From Pyxicephalus adspersus (Eukaryota > Chordata > Amphibia > Anura > Pyxicephalidae), in NCBI RefSeq assembly GCF_032062135.1, contig NC_092860.1:155949214-156013213 (forward strand): DNA of 64,000 nucleotides, written 5' to 3'. Position 1 is the stretch's first letter; each line of letters begins with the position of its first letter. The notes below the pieces were generated by a model. The model had not been told where the DNA came from. It saw only the letters and a list, made by a program, of their open reading frames with translations, and made no database searches. Positions 20,916 through 32,067 of this stretch are shown here, in pieces. A program made the translations under genes and the position numbers.

Positions 20916-21462
20916 TACCGTATTTTTCGGACTATAAGACGCACTTTTTCTTCCCCAAAACTGAGGGGGAAAAGTTAGTGCGTCCTATACGACAAATGTG
21001 TTAAAAAAAATAATTAAAATATTATACTCACCCGATACCCGATCCTGCGTGTGTCTCTGGCTGCAGCATGTCTCTCTTCTCTCCTCTGCCAGCATCGTGT
21101 TTTCTCCTGTCTGTAAAGCAAAGCGAAAGAAGCCGGCACAGCGCCACCTGCTGTTCCCTGTCCTAACTGCCGTACAATAGAAAAAAAGCACAGAGTGATC
21201 AGAAGGGGAATTTGAATGACAGAGTGATCAGAAGGGGAGTTTGAATGACAGAGTGATCAGAAAGGGAATTCGAAAGGCATAGAGTGATCAGAAAGGGAAT
21301 TTGAATGGCACATGAGTGATCAGAAGGGGAATACCGGTATGAATGGCACATGAGTGATCAGAAGGGGAATAATCTTTCAGAATCTTTTTTTCTAGATTTT
21401 CCTCCTTTAAAATTGGGTGCGTCTTATATTCCGGAGCGTCTTATACGGCGAAAAATACGGTA
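20916..21462. mobile_element. MITE with taccgtatttttcgg inverted ends
   Basis: The left end taccgtatttttcggacta is mirrored by the right end, which finishes in cggcgaaaaatacggta. The next ~10 bases (taagacgc / gcgtctta) also pair. The inside is non-coding and carries a minisatellite. The end sequence resembles a widely spread vertebrate DNA-transposon MITE; the superfamily name is not certain from sequence alone. Confidence 0.85.
21190..21372 (+). repeat. ~34-37-bp minisatellite inside the MITE
   Basis: Five to six units built on 'agagtgatcagaaggggaat' plus 'ttgaatgaca' or 'ttgaatggcaca'. Units near the right are longer by a few bases. Confidence 0.85.
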
Positions 21463-22825
21463 CATTGTAATGGTTATGAATATATATATATATATATATA
21501 TAGTTCTAATTAATATATATATTTTGTTTTATTCTTGTTTATTATGTTAATCTATACAATATATTTAAAATATTTGTTTAATGAAAGGCCTGCGGGCCAT
21601 TTAAGGAATGATGGTGTGTTTAATGTGTATAAGAGTGGAGGGTAATGTTTGGGTAAAAAAGGGGGAAGTTAAGGTTCAAGGGGAATTTGGTTTGGGGGGC
21701 TAGTTGACTGAGCTATGTCCTGCAGCAGTCATGTATTACAATATTCTAAAGCTAACCATAATAATAAAGCAAGTTATAGGCAACCAATAAATGTATTGAG
21801 AGTGATGGCATGGACATAGAGGTAAACCTAGAAGATAAAACAGAGACCAAGATTTCCAGTAGCTGCTGTCCTTAAATATTCATTTTATAGCCCTTTTCAT
21901 CCAGCCTTCTTCCCTTTCACCATACATTGGTCAAATATGTTGTCCTAATTCTCAGATCTGGATTGGGCTTTTACAAGAATATCAATAATATGCTCTCCTT
22001 GCTTGTGGTCAGGGCCATTGACCCAGTGCCCCCAAAGCAGTTCTGCTTTGTCTTTGTAATATTATTCTAGTTACTATAAAAATCATATAGTTCGGTACTT
22101 ACAGGGGTGAAGCCTGAAGAGCGACCGCATCTTAGTTCTGCTTTGTCTTTGTAATATTATTCTAGTTACTATAAAAATCATATAGTTCGGTACTTACAGG
22201 GGTGAAGCCTGAAGAGCGACCGCATCTTATCAGGGTTCCCTCCATTCGTCTCACAATCCACTGGCAATCCACCCGATCTGTTGCCCATTGACCTCTTAAG
22301 AGTTGGGGGCCGTTGCATGGACCGACAGAGCAGGGTAGGAGCTCAGAATGAGTGGCTCTCATGCCACATAACACCCTGGAGCATGCGCTGTTTATCTTGG
22401 CCGCATAGGCGTGTGGCTCTGTACACAGACGTCCTCATTGACGTAAATCTGCAGAACAAGAATACCTGGCGGCATCCCTCCCTCTTAGACCTGGTATTGC
22501 TTTCATAGATTCCTTGGAAGAGACCATATTTCTGCCTCCATTTTGCTCACAACATCACAGGGAAACTTTCACTGACCCTCCTACTTGTTTGTTCTACCTA
22601 CTTCTGGGGTACTTAGTGTCTGAGGACTATTTCCATTAACAAGTAAGTGGCCGTTATCCATCCCTCTTTTTTGAGCTGTGAATCAGACGCAGTGGAGTCT
22701 TAATTTTTCCCAATGTCTGAAGACCGCACTTACAGCTTGCTAAAGTTGTTCTGAGGACTGTGTGGAAAGCTCATATTGAAGTTTCAAGTCTGCAATACTC
22801 TCCTCTTGTAAAATATTGTAATACT
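21463..22825. other. AT-rich intergenic sequence with a (TA)n tract
   Basis: A (TA)n run lies at 21480-21502. The rest has no gene. A 95-base direct repeat inside it is listed separately. 22500-22825 is the 5' untranslated part of the following L1-like element. Confidence 0.4.
22040..22229 (+). repeat. 95-bp perfect tandem direct repeat
   Basis: The block starting gttctgctttgtctttg and ending gaccgcatctta occurs twice, head to tail, with no difference seen. Confidence 0.9.
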
Positions 22826-23562
22826 ATGGACAAATTTGTCGGGAGACAACATTCTTCTTCCATGCGTAAGCATACCACCAAACAAAATCTTAAACCTGCA
22901 CCAAAAGCTGACTCCCCTTCGTTGTCACAACCTTTGTTCTCCATGGAACACTCGAAGGGGGAAGGTTCCAGGGCAGATCAAATGCCTGCAACACCTGATT
23001 GCTCAGAGATTACCTCGGAGGTATCCAAAGTCCTAATGCCATACCTTGATAACAAATTTGATGGCTTACAAAAATCCATTGATTCAGCACTAGCAAGTAT
23101 CTCCTCTAATACACAATGTATAATTGAATTGGATCTGAGGGTCAGTGACCTAAAGGATGAGCTTCTGCAATCCAATACTAAAATTCCTGCTCAAGACACC
23201 ATACATACCACAAAATGAGAAGATTCTGGAGAACTGCAACAGAAGATCCAAATAATGTTTTATTGGCATACCAGAAACCCGCAAAGGCCATGATTTAGTT
23301 CAATTCCTTATTGCCCCCATGATGAAAGTGCTAAATATCCCACCTACTACAACCCGGAGCATTGAAAGGGCTCATATGATAGGCCCTGAGCGTCACAACA
23401 TGAATCAAAGTCCACGTCCTGTCATAGCTAAGTACTTTGATGATGCTGACAAGGAATCTGTGTTGGGAGCCTATAGGAAAACTTGTGATTTCCAAGATCC
23501 TGCTGTTCCAGGATTACTCCGCAGGGGTTACACAAAAGAGAAAAAGTTTTGCTTCAATCTGT
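22826..23562 (+). pseudogene. L1-like LINE ORF1 remnant
   Basis: ATG at 22826 opens MDKFVGRQ..., a basic N-terminus, followed by a coiled-coil-like heptad stretch (LDNKFDGLQKSIDSAL..., IELDLRVSDLKDELLQ) and, after a stop near 23218, GIPETRKGHDLVQFLIAPMM and RSIERAHMIGPERHN...PRPVIAKYFDDADKESVLGAYRK. This order is that of the L1 ORF1 RNA-binding chaperone (coiled coil, RRM, C-terminal domain). A frame break between the two halves makes it defective. Confidence 0.8.
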
Positions 23563-23607
23563 AAATGTCTGATAGACATGGCAATACGTTTTTCCTTATT
23601 GTATCCA

Positions 23608-24594
23608 NNNNNNNNNNNNNNNNNNNNNNNNNNNNNNNNNNNNNNNNNNNNNNNNNNNNNNNNNNNNNNNNNNNNNNNNNNNNNNNNNNNNNNNNNNNNN
23701 NNNNNNNNNNNNNNNNNNNNNNNNNNNNNNNNNNNNNNNNNNNNNNNNNNNNNNNNNNNNNNNNNNNNNNNNNNNNNNNNNNNNNNNNNNNNNNNNNNNN
23801 NNNNNNNNNNNNNNNNNNNNNNNNNNNNNNNNNNNNNNNNNNNNNNNNNNNNNNNNNNNNNNNNNNNNNNNNNNNNNNNNNNNNNNNNNNNNNNNNNNNN
23901 NNNNNNNNNNNNNNNNNNNNNNNNNNNNNNNNNNNNNNNNNNNNNNNNNNNNNNNNNNNNNNNNNNNNNNNNNNNNNNNNNNNNNNNNNNNNNNNNNNNN
24001 NNNNNNNNNNNNNNNNNNNNNNNNNNNNNNNNNNNNNNNNNNNNNNNNNNNNNNNNNNNNNNNNNNNNNNNNNNNNNNNNNNNNNNNNNNNNNNNNNNNN
24101 NNNNNNNNNNNNNNNNNNNNNNNNNNNNNNNNNNNNNNNNNNNNNNNNNNNNNNNNNNNNNNNNNNNNNNNNNNNNNNNNNNNNNNNNNNNNNNNNNNNN
24201 NNNNNNNNNNNNNNNNNNNNNNNNNNNNNNNNNNNNNNNNNNNNNNNNNNNNNNNNNNNNNNNNNNNNNNNNNNNNNNNNNNNNNNNNNNNNNNNNNNNN
24301 NNNNNNNNNNNNNNNNNNNNNNNNNNNNNNNNNNNNNNNNNNNNNNNNNNNNNNNNNNNNNNNNNNNNNNNNNNNNNNNNNNNNNNNNNNNNNNNNNNNN
24401 NNNNNNNNNNNNNNNNNNNNNNNNNNNNNNNNNNNNNNNNNNNNNNNNNNNNNNNNNNNNNNNNNNNNNNNNNNNNNNNNNNNNNNNNNNNNNNNNNNNN
24501 NNNNNNNNNNNNNNNNNNNNNNNNNNNNNNNNNNNNNNNNNNNNNNNNNNNNNNNNNNNNNNNNNNNNNNNNNNNNNNNNNNNNNNNNNNNNNN
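23608..24594. other. Assembly gap 2 (N run)
   Basis: 987 unknown bases between L1-like ORF1 and ORF2 pieces. The open frames across it are artefacts of the N run. Confidence 1.
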
Positions 24595-24655
24595 ATTTTT
24601 TAACCATGTCAGAAATGTAAGTGGTACAATAACTGTGGAGGGATTTGAAGTACTT
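24595..24655 (+). repeat. Short piece of the interspersed repeat also at 58936-59290
   Basis: 'accatgtcagaaatgtaagtggtacaataactgtggaggg...' matches 59230-59275 closely. Similarity stops near 24648. Confidence 0.7.
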
Positions 24656-24948
24656 GAAAAAGATCAGTCTTCCTCAAAACTCATTCCGTGGAATGTGGCC
24701 AGTTTGAACAGTATCCAAAGCATCAGAGGGTGTTAGTGCACCTCAAAATCAGTCCTCAGATGTAGTGTTTCTGCAAGAAATTGAAGAAGGACGAGGCCTT
24801 CAGTGTGATTCACACTGTTTATAAAACCAAAACAAGAGGAGTGGGGCTTTTGTTTAATGAAATTTACCATACAAAATTGTTTCCACTGATTCTGCCAGTA
24901 GATATCCTTTTGTAATAGTGGAGATTGTGGGCATCACCTATACTTTAC
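24656..24948 (+). pseudogene. L1-like ORF2 endonuclease fragment
   Basis: Broken frames give 'WNVASLNSIQS', 'SSDVVFLQE' and 'GVGLLFNE', then 'RYPFVIVEIVGITYTL'. These follow the apurinic endonuclease domain of L1 ORF2. The sequence switches to copia coding sequence around 24935-24950. Confidence 0.65.
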
Positions 24949-25548
24949 ATTACTACTGTTACAAGGCCTGACATTGCTGCAGCGGTGGGATTTCTATGCA
25001 GAAAAATATCTAAGCCAAGGCAGATGGACTGCAGTGCTGTAAGGAGGGTCATACGTTATCTAAAAGGTATAATACATTTCAAATTAAAGTTGCCCTCAAC
25101 TGGCAAATGTGACCTAATCGGGTATGTTGATGATGATTGGGCTGGAGATACCAATGACCGAAAGTCTACTAGTGGTCACTTGTTTCTACTCGCTGGTGGA
25201 CCTATTAGCTGGATGAGTGGAAAACAGTCAACAGTATCGCTTTCTTCGACTGAAGCAGAATTTGTGGCAGCAGCACAGGCAAGCAAGGAGATACTTTGGC
25301 TAAGAGAAATGTTAGCGGACCTGGATCAGAAGCAGACAGATCCAACACAGATCTTCGAAGACAACCAAGGTTGCATTGCAGTGGCGCAGACTGAACAAGT
25401 CAACTCAAGAACTAAACACATTGATGTGAGGTACAGGAATAGAGACAACTTGATCTACAGTACTGCCCAACAGAGAATATGGTTGCAGACGTATTTACTA
25501 ACCCTTCCGGCAACCAGACACTTTTCACCGGTAAGAAGATCGCTTTGA
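24934..25548 (+). pseudogene. Ty1/copia pol C-terminus (RNase H region)
   Basis: A nearly uninterrupted frame reads TRPDIAAAVGFLCR, AVRRVIRYLKG, GYVDDDWAGDTNDRKSTSGHLF, GGPISWMSGKQSTVSLSSTEAEFVA, EILWLREML, EDNQGCIAV and RTKHIDVRY. This is the conserved end of copia-type polyproteins. The reverse transcriptase and integrase that should precede it are absent: an L1-like fragment abuts directly. The 3' LTR follows 30 bases later. Confidence 0.88.
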
Positions 25549-25578
25549 CAGTTTAAGCCCCTCGCTGTTGAGAAGAGT

Positions 25579-26150
25579 TGTTGGAAGATACTTTAACTTG
25601 TATGAGCCTATGACGGGCACAAGATGGCACGGCATAGAATTATCGTTACAGTGTTCTGTTGTTATGCTGGTGTCTCCTATTGTTTTTCTTCTCTACCTTC
25701 TTATTCCACCATTTTGTTTTATTGTATTATCCTTTGGTGTACCACAAGTAAGAGTATGCTCACAAACTGCTGTGTGGAAGTTTCCTGAATGTGACCAGTA
25801 AAGAACCACATCATCTAACAGGATCAGGGCATCGGTAAAACGAATGTTGGTGAAGTAGTCATGTCTGGACATAGGCTTCTAACATATTTTACCTGGAAGA
25901 CCGGAAGACTAACGTATTCGGATGATAAAATTGCTGCAGTTGAGAACCATTTTGTTGTTTGTTGGTTGCTTTTTCATCTTACAGAATCTTCCATGTAAAT
26001 CATCTAAGCTTCTTTCAGCCCATGTATGTGTATATTGTCATGTTCTTATCACCCCTACGTGTTTTACCTTTTAGAAGTTGTTTTCTTCACTTTATCAATA
26101 AAATGAATCAAGTAAAAATGGAATAACAAAGTACATTGTTGGAAACAGTC
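25579..26150 (+). mobile_element. Probable 3' LTR of the copia element
   Basis: It starts TGTTGGAAG right after a purine-rich tract (ttgagaagagt) that would serve as the polypurine primer, and contains an AATAAA at about 26097. The 3' boundary is not certain because no second LTR is in the window. It ends less than 200 bases before the V2R-B start codon. Confidence 0.55.
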
Positions 26151-26327
26151 CTTGTGGGTTTTGTTCATTTTATTCCGTCCTTTTTTCCAAAGCTCTGTAA
26201 TATTTTTATTTAATTTCATCAGTAAAAAATAAGAATGATATCCTTTATAAACCTGACACTGTCACAACATTCACCTGAACCTGAAATCAGTGTCAGGATT
26301 CTGTACATCTCTCAGCAATGAGATTCT

Positions 26328-26608
26328 ATGACAAAGAGAATAATGGAGCTGACTCTACCAGAGATCCTTCCATGTTATTTCCAATCATCTATAAGAGTCT
26401 TCTGGTTGTTGGCTTTGTGTGTGACCCCCGGCTCATCTGACACACAGAACTCCGCTCAGCAATGTGATATCACAATGAGGAATTATACATTTGAGTATAA
26501 GTATTCTCATGAAGGAGACATCATTATAGGAGGATTATTCACTGCTCATTCTGCAATGACACGGTGGCGATGGAAGGGAAACTCATTATTCAATATCATG
26601 TGTGCGGG
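26328..26608 (+). CDS. V2R-B exon 1 (signal peptide and start of ligand-binding domain)
   Basis: Encodes residues 1-93 plus two bases. A hydrophobic core VFWLLALCV at residues 24-32, followed by TPGSSD, fits a cleaved signal peptide, and a second Met at residue 6 is an alternative start. The mature part reads CDITMRNYTFEYKYSHEGDIIIGGLFTAH, with EGDIIIGGLFT typical of class C receptor N-termini. NYT is a glycosylation site. The exon ends in phase 2 at a strong ggggtaagt donor and joins exon 2 as Ala-Gly-Val-Asp. The ATG was chosen because it gives a signal peptide in the frame of the conserved motif. A copia LTR lies immediately upstream. Confidence 0.85.
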
Positions 26609-28356
26609 GTAAGTCGGCTGTGAAATGCAAATTTCATGACTTTACCAGAAATTGTCATTAATTACTAATGTTCACCTATGCATTTTTATGGTTTCAGCAT
26701 CACATTCCCATCTTATCATGACTCTGTCCTAAGAAATACATTTAGGGTACAACTGCTGACTTCTCCAATAATTATCTTAATTGGGGATACTTCATGCTGA
26801 TGCTTTCGTATGAATTCTTGCTGAGGCTCAGAGACCCAGGAAAAGTTCAGTGTAATAATTCTGACACCTTTCCGGCCATCATTTATAGAAAACATTTTTC
26901 AGGTCTGTGATTCCAAAGTATTATAACCAGACAAATCCAAGCAGCTAGCTTTTGCAGCTTTTTCCATGACATTGTCACTTTATATGGAGCCCATGGGGTG
27001 CGACGGTGTGGGAGTTCTGCCGTTCTTTGTACCTGTTGGTACACCCAGTGATATGATCAGTGAGCTCTGACATTAGGGGGAATGCTGCACAAATCATTGC
27101 TTCCATACAGAGAGCAGATCTCTCATTTGTAGCAGGAGATGGCAATGTCTACCTATCTGCCCTAAATAAGGACTGTTACATCTGTCATTTTACAATTTAC
27201 AAATCTAGTTAGGCAAGAGTTCAAATTTTTATGACAAGTTATGGATATTGTGGATGCATTTTTTCAGGCTTTTGAGACCTGTGTCTTTAAACCTATGGAG
27301 GAGCAGTGTTCATTGTTAGTTCATTGTCACCCTAGGAAGGGAAGTAAGTTAGGACTACAGATGTATTATTGCATATAGAAAACAAAATAAGCTTGCAAGT
27401 TGAAGAAAGACTATTTTGTGCCTTGAAAATATTATTTTTATAATTATAGTAAATAAAAAAACTGATACTGTATAAACAGCCTTATAGTGGAATTGCAGAA
27501 AGAGTGCCAAGGACTAATATTACAAATAAAAAAGCCTATGGGTTGCCATCCACTCTCATAACTCACCTCACTATCTCCGCTTGCAAGGCTAAGGACAGAG
27601 GTTGGGGTGTAATGTAGGAGATAATTACCAGACCAGGGTTCACATACACCTTAAGTTTATTTGAGATAAATTGCTTACTTAGGTAATTGACCTTATATGT
27701 AAACATTAGTACATCTGCTGAGCTGGAACAGTGTCGGACTGGGGATCTGGGCCAACCAGTAATAACGAGAAGGAATGCCCATCAGAGCACATAGCTTTCC
27801 TGGCTTTCCTGGCACAGTGGAATTATCAGAATTATCTCAGTTCATCCCTATGTGAATGGTTGACCTTTTTCTTAAACCTGCACCAAACATCATAGCTGTT
27901 CCTCTCCTGAATAATATCTGAACTCTGATGTGTCTGAGATGACCTATCACCTCCATGCATATTGCTCATTATCTTCTTGGTGACAGCCATAAAGTAAAAG
28001 AAATTAGGAAAACTAAAAAATAAATAAAAAAAAAAAAACTTAAGACAGTATGAGAGGCATGTGCGAAATATAAAACTGATAATAGGTAAGGGACAGTACA
28101 GGGACAGATATTCTGAATACAGGGGAGTAAAACTGCCTTCATTTATGCAACTCAATATATGGAGAATAGAAAGTAAGCCATTTAAAGACTTATCAGCAGC
28201 ATGTGAACTATATAGAAAATTCATGTTATTTCTGTATTATGTTCCAATTGAGAACACTTTTAAAAAAAATAGTACACAAAAAAGTAAAAGACCTTGTGGC
28301 CTAAAGTGCAAAAGGAATCCGGAATTGTGCTGAAAACAAATCCCATTTTTCCACAG
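26609..28356 (+). other. V2R-B intron 1
   Basis: 1.75 kb, GT...AG (ttttccacag). AT-rich, with no recognisable element or exon. Confidence 0.75.
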
Positions 28357-28648
28357 TGTAGACAAAAAAGGATATACACATCTCCTGACATTTATATTTG
28401 CTATTAATGAGATAAATCACAATCCGGATATTCTGCCCAATGTGACTCTGGGATATCATTTGTATGATTCTTGTGGACATATGAACAAAGCTACAAAAGA
28501 TGTTCTACAAATCTTGTCTGGACATACAAAGGAAGCTCCAAATTATTCCTGTATGGAGCGGGATAACGTGGCTGGTTTCATCGGAGACCTCCAATCAGAT
28601 ACCACTCTCCAAATGGCTCAGCTGTTGAATCTGTATGGGTACACCCAG
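28357..28648 (+). CDS. V2R-B exon 2 (first lobe of ligand-binding domain)
   Basis: Encodes about residues 94-191: VDKKGYTHLLTFIFAINEINHNPDILPNVTLGY, YDSCG, ILSG, PNYSC, VAGFIGDLQSDTTLQMAQLLNLYGYTQ. 'FAINEINHNPDILPNVTLGY' and 'VAGFIG' are hallmarks of the Venus-flytrap domain in V2R and related class C receptors. NVT and NYS are glycosylation sites. It begins after ttttccacag in phase 2 and ends in phase 0 at cag|gtagga, a weaker donor than the gtaaga of its partial copy at 32067. A 3.42-kb tandem duplication starts inside this exon at 28534. Confidence 0.92.
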
Positions 28649-28734
28649 GTAGGAGACCCCAATTACACTCCTAACTCTAAGTCGGAATTTTATAATGTGA
28701 ATGAAAATTGTCCATTTTGACTTCCAATCCCTCA

Positions 28735-29500
28735 TCCATGCTGCCTGCTGCAGCGGCATCTCTTCCTGTGGCTGGGATCCCCAGGGACGCCGCGGGCTCG
28801 CTGGACAGGTAAGTTCCTTACAGCTGTAGCTGCGAAGCAAACAATGTACCTAAAAATAACAGTCACAGCTTGGGTAAAGAATGTCTTAAAATGTGTTGTT
28901 TATTTTATTAATTTTGTGAAATATTATAATAATATTAAATAAAAATACCTGCGTAGGGTCAATCTTAATAATAAAATCAGATCCTTTCACAAGATTGGGA
29001 AACTTGAAGAGAACTTTTCTGTACAGTAAAAGGAAGCAGCAATTATGTAAACCCCCCCAACCATTAAATGTCCATTGTATCTTGGCCAAAGAAAAAAGTG
29101 GCAAAAAATGTGTAAACCCCCCCTTATTTTGGCAAAAACAAGACCACCATCTGCTGCAATTAGTGCAAGGATCATCGTTGGAAAAACATGCACCACAAGG
29201 TGACCCCAAAGATGTGACCTCTGCTGGTGGGGAGTCATCTCTGCTGGTGGTTGAAATCTGAAAGCCTCCTAATAAAGTGTTGAATGAGTACATGTGACAA
29301 GGTCCATTGTTGCGGGGGCAGAATTAATTGTACATCATATATTGCTAGCATGGGGACTGGTGTGTGAGTTAAATGTTCCCAGGTTACTAAGAGGAAAGTT
29401 CTAATTTCCCATAACTCTTATCTAATGTATAAAAAAAAATTATCTGGTCCTTAGCAAGTTTAACCTCAGGTTGGAAAAGGCACACATTGTACCATTACAT
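28735..29500. other. Intron 2 sequence of V2R-B, left of the L1-like insertion
   Basis: A GC-rich stretch at 28735-28820 (with a chance gtaag) and a segment at 29040-29260 rich in 'cccccc' and 'ggcaaaaa', possibly an interspersed repeat. No coding motif. The same sequence recurs at 32154-32919. Confidence 0.4.
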
Positions 29501-31952
29501 TTTTTTAAACATTTTTTATTTATTTAGGTTTTTAGACAAGTATAAGAAAAAATGAAAAACACAGTACACACAAATGATAATACTGGCAAATACTCACTTA
29601 ATCGGAGAGTAAAACAATTAGGAAACGACAAATAAAAACAACATAAGGAGAAGAGGAAGGGAGGAAAGCATTGTTAGATAGGGAGTGGGGGGGGGGGGGG
29701 GGGGGGGGTGGCTTTTCATTACATAGATAGAATCTCCCTTCCAGCAAGGAATAGGAAAAAGAGGAAAACAAAACCAAAAACTTTCTTTCTTATTAGGTCT
29801 AATAGTTTATTCTTTCAAGATTGCTCCTAAAGTCGGACGAATCCTGAAATTGTATCCAATAATACCATGTATTGCGAAACATCTCTTCTGTACTGTGATG
29901 AAGTAAGAGCTTCCATTAGCATGATCTCATTGATTCTATGAAACTATAATCCAATAGAAGGTGGGTCCAATTGTCTCCACAATAGAAGTATACATGATTT
30001 TGCTGCATTTATCATATGCTTATGTACTGATTTGCAGTACACTTGCTGAGGTCTCACTGTGTTGGAGAAGAAAAAAAGCCGGTTGGTCTGGGATGGATAT
30101 GTCAGTAAAGTTTTGCCTAATCTCCCTAACCCTAATACAAATGGGTGTGTTCTTGGCCATGACCAAAAGATGTGTAGGAAAATGCCCCTCTCTGTGTCAC
30201 ACCTTCGGCATTTTTCTAAAACTCCCAGGTTTGATGCACTTGAGTCGGTACCCTATAGCAGCGTGTCATGATTTTGTATCCTAATTCCTAATATTTGTTG
30301 TAAATGGATAATTGATGAGGGAGTGCAATAATTTGTCACTGTTGGGAGTTAGAGAGTGTTTTACCTAATTTTTCTTCCCAGGATCTCATATACGTAGGTG
30401 TAATGCCATTCCCTCTTGGGTACATAATCTTTGAAGGAGGTCAAGGGATAGGAAAAGCTGTATGGAGGAGGCAGCGTTCTTAGAAAATGTGGTGGTTGTC
30501 TGGTTCTCCACTGTGACAAAGCGACTGGAGAGTCAGTGATGGTAATTCTTGTAGGCTAGTCCATCAATTTGTGAATGAGAGGCTGATGTGCCCTAAGTAA
30601 GTCTCGATTTGAGTGGTTACGAAGACCTGGAAAAGAGGTGGCCTATAATTGTGATTAAGGGTGTTTTGTGGGGAGAGAGGGTGGGGTTTTGAAGATGTAT
30701 GGAGGAAAGGCACATGGATGGTCCTATTATGGGATGTTGTTTCTGCGGTGTCATGTGAGTCACCTATGGTAAAGCGGTCAATGGATGATTACAACAGGTA
30801 TGTTCAAGGTAAACCCACTGCTAACAGGATGTGTGGCTGTATCAATCTATTATTCTCATGAGGTGGGCCTCCAGATAATATAAGGAGAGATCTGGTACAC
30901 CCAAACCACCGTAAGAGAAGAAGTAATTTACGGCTCCCCCCCCCCCCCTTTTAGGATTAAACATCATCAAGTGAGCCGCTTTAAAAAAAAGAATTTGAAT
31001 AAGAAAAGCCTGGAACAGGTTTAGCAACCTAGGCAGTACATTAATTTGGCCAAACAATGTAACATACTCTTGGCTCCTACTCTAGATGTCTGTTAGAATT
31101 TGTAATAGCAGAAGGCGTAAGTTTAGTCCAAAGACTTGAGTGCGGTTTCTTGGTATGTATGTTTCCAGGTACTTGAGGGCCGTCTCATTCCAGCTGGAGG
31201 AGTAAGAATGGGTAAGCTGTCTCAGAAGGCTTTGCGTGGGACTGAGGTTTAAGGCCTCAGATTGAAAATAATAAATTTGAGTATTAGGAGTTGCAGCATG
31301 TTGGGCGACATGGTTTCTAAAGTCAGCAGTTGCCTTTTTTGTGTGCTCTAGTCGGACTCCCAGATCTCTTTTCAGTTCGGTAAGCAGAGAGAACATTGTA
31401 CCTGTGATCCTTTTCATAGGATCTTCAAAGTACCGCTCCGTGGGAATAGCTGCACTTGCTGTCTCCAGATCCTGGTATTCTGTTCCTTATGATATCATGG
31501 ATGGGCAATGGTGGCCCCTGAGTTTTGGAGAGGTAGAGAGGTTACCTGAGAGTGCATTCCACTCCCACGTGGAGTCTGTGGGCTCTGTTGTGAGCCTGAG
31601 TGGGCATAAGCAACATTGTCCTGCTGCACACCTCATTGCTTCAAAGGTTGCACATTAGGCTGTAATCCCAGTCCTGGGAAATCCCCTTGATCTGCATGTT
31701 GCTTCAGGTGGGAGGATTTCCTGCTCTCCTCCTCTCCCAGTATCTTCGAACTGGCAGTGGCATGGCAAGTGCCATGTTGGCTGCAGGCTTCTGTGTTAAA
31801 GCTGATAGCGTGGCTGAATGAGTAAAGAAAACATGTATCTCCTGGGTTTGGCTGCTGCCAAGAAGGAACGGTCCTTGGGTCTTCTCTTACCCATGTTAAA
31901 GCTGAAAGAGCGAACAAAAAACATTGTTTGGAGGTGAATTAGGTGAGCTCGG
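29500..31952 (-). pseudogene. L1-like LINE remnant, copy in duplication unit 1
   Basis: On the minus strand, 31082-31417 reads LKRDLGVRLEHTKKA..., then SSWNETALKYLETYIPRN, the region just after the reverse transcriptase palm in L1 ORF2. 30842-31057 gives GGLGVPDLSLYYLEAHLMRIID, the conserved 'GGLGVP-Y-A' block of the L1 C-terminal part. Stops follow through to about 29800. The 3' end, with a T-rich (on +) tail, lies near 29505, and a G21-22 tract at 29687-29708 lies in its 3' region. Sequence from 31430 rightwards looks like LINE 5' region joined by internal deletion. Inactive. Confidence 0.75.
29687..29708 (+). repeat. Poly(G) tract
   Basis: An uninterrupted run of about 22 G; its copy lies at 33106-33127. 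Such tracts are prone to sequencing and assembly error and can form quadruplexes. Confidence 0.9.
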
Positions 31953-32067
31953 AGCTCCAAATTATTCCTGTATGGAGCGGGATAACGTGGCTGGTTTCAT
32001 CGGAGACCTCAGATCAGATACCACTCTCCAAATGGCTCAGCTGTTGAATCTGTATGGGTACACCCAG
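31953..32067 (+). pseudogene. Truncated copy of V2R-B exon 2
   Basis: Carries only the last ~115 bases of exon 2 (APNYSCMERDNVAGFIGDLRS...YGYTQ). There is no splice acceptor: LINE sequence abuts at the 5' side. It has a better donor (gtaaga) than the complete exon. It should not be used as an exon unless a cryptic acceptor exists in the LINE sequence. Confidence 0.85.

Larger units (their letters stand above)
28534..31952 (+). repeat. Tandem duplication 1, unit 1 (3.42 kb)
   Basis: Starts within V2R-B exon 2 and ends inside an L1-like insertion in intron 2. It is repeated head to tail from 31953. The offset is 3419 bases, rising to 3422 after a small indel near 30050. About ten differences were seen over 3.4 kb. 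Confidence 0.93.

Noticed and set aside
23437..24620. Long open frames on both strands
   Set aside because: Artefact of assembly gap 2; only the L1-like edges are real sequence.
28595..29293. Open frames in the left part of V2R-B intron 2, repeated at 32014-32712
   Set aside because: Duplicated only because the whole block is duplicated; no domain, and they overlap repeat sequence.
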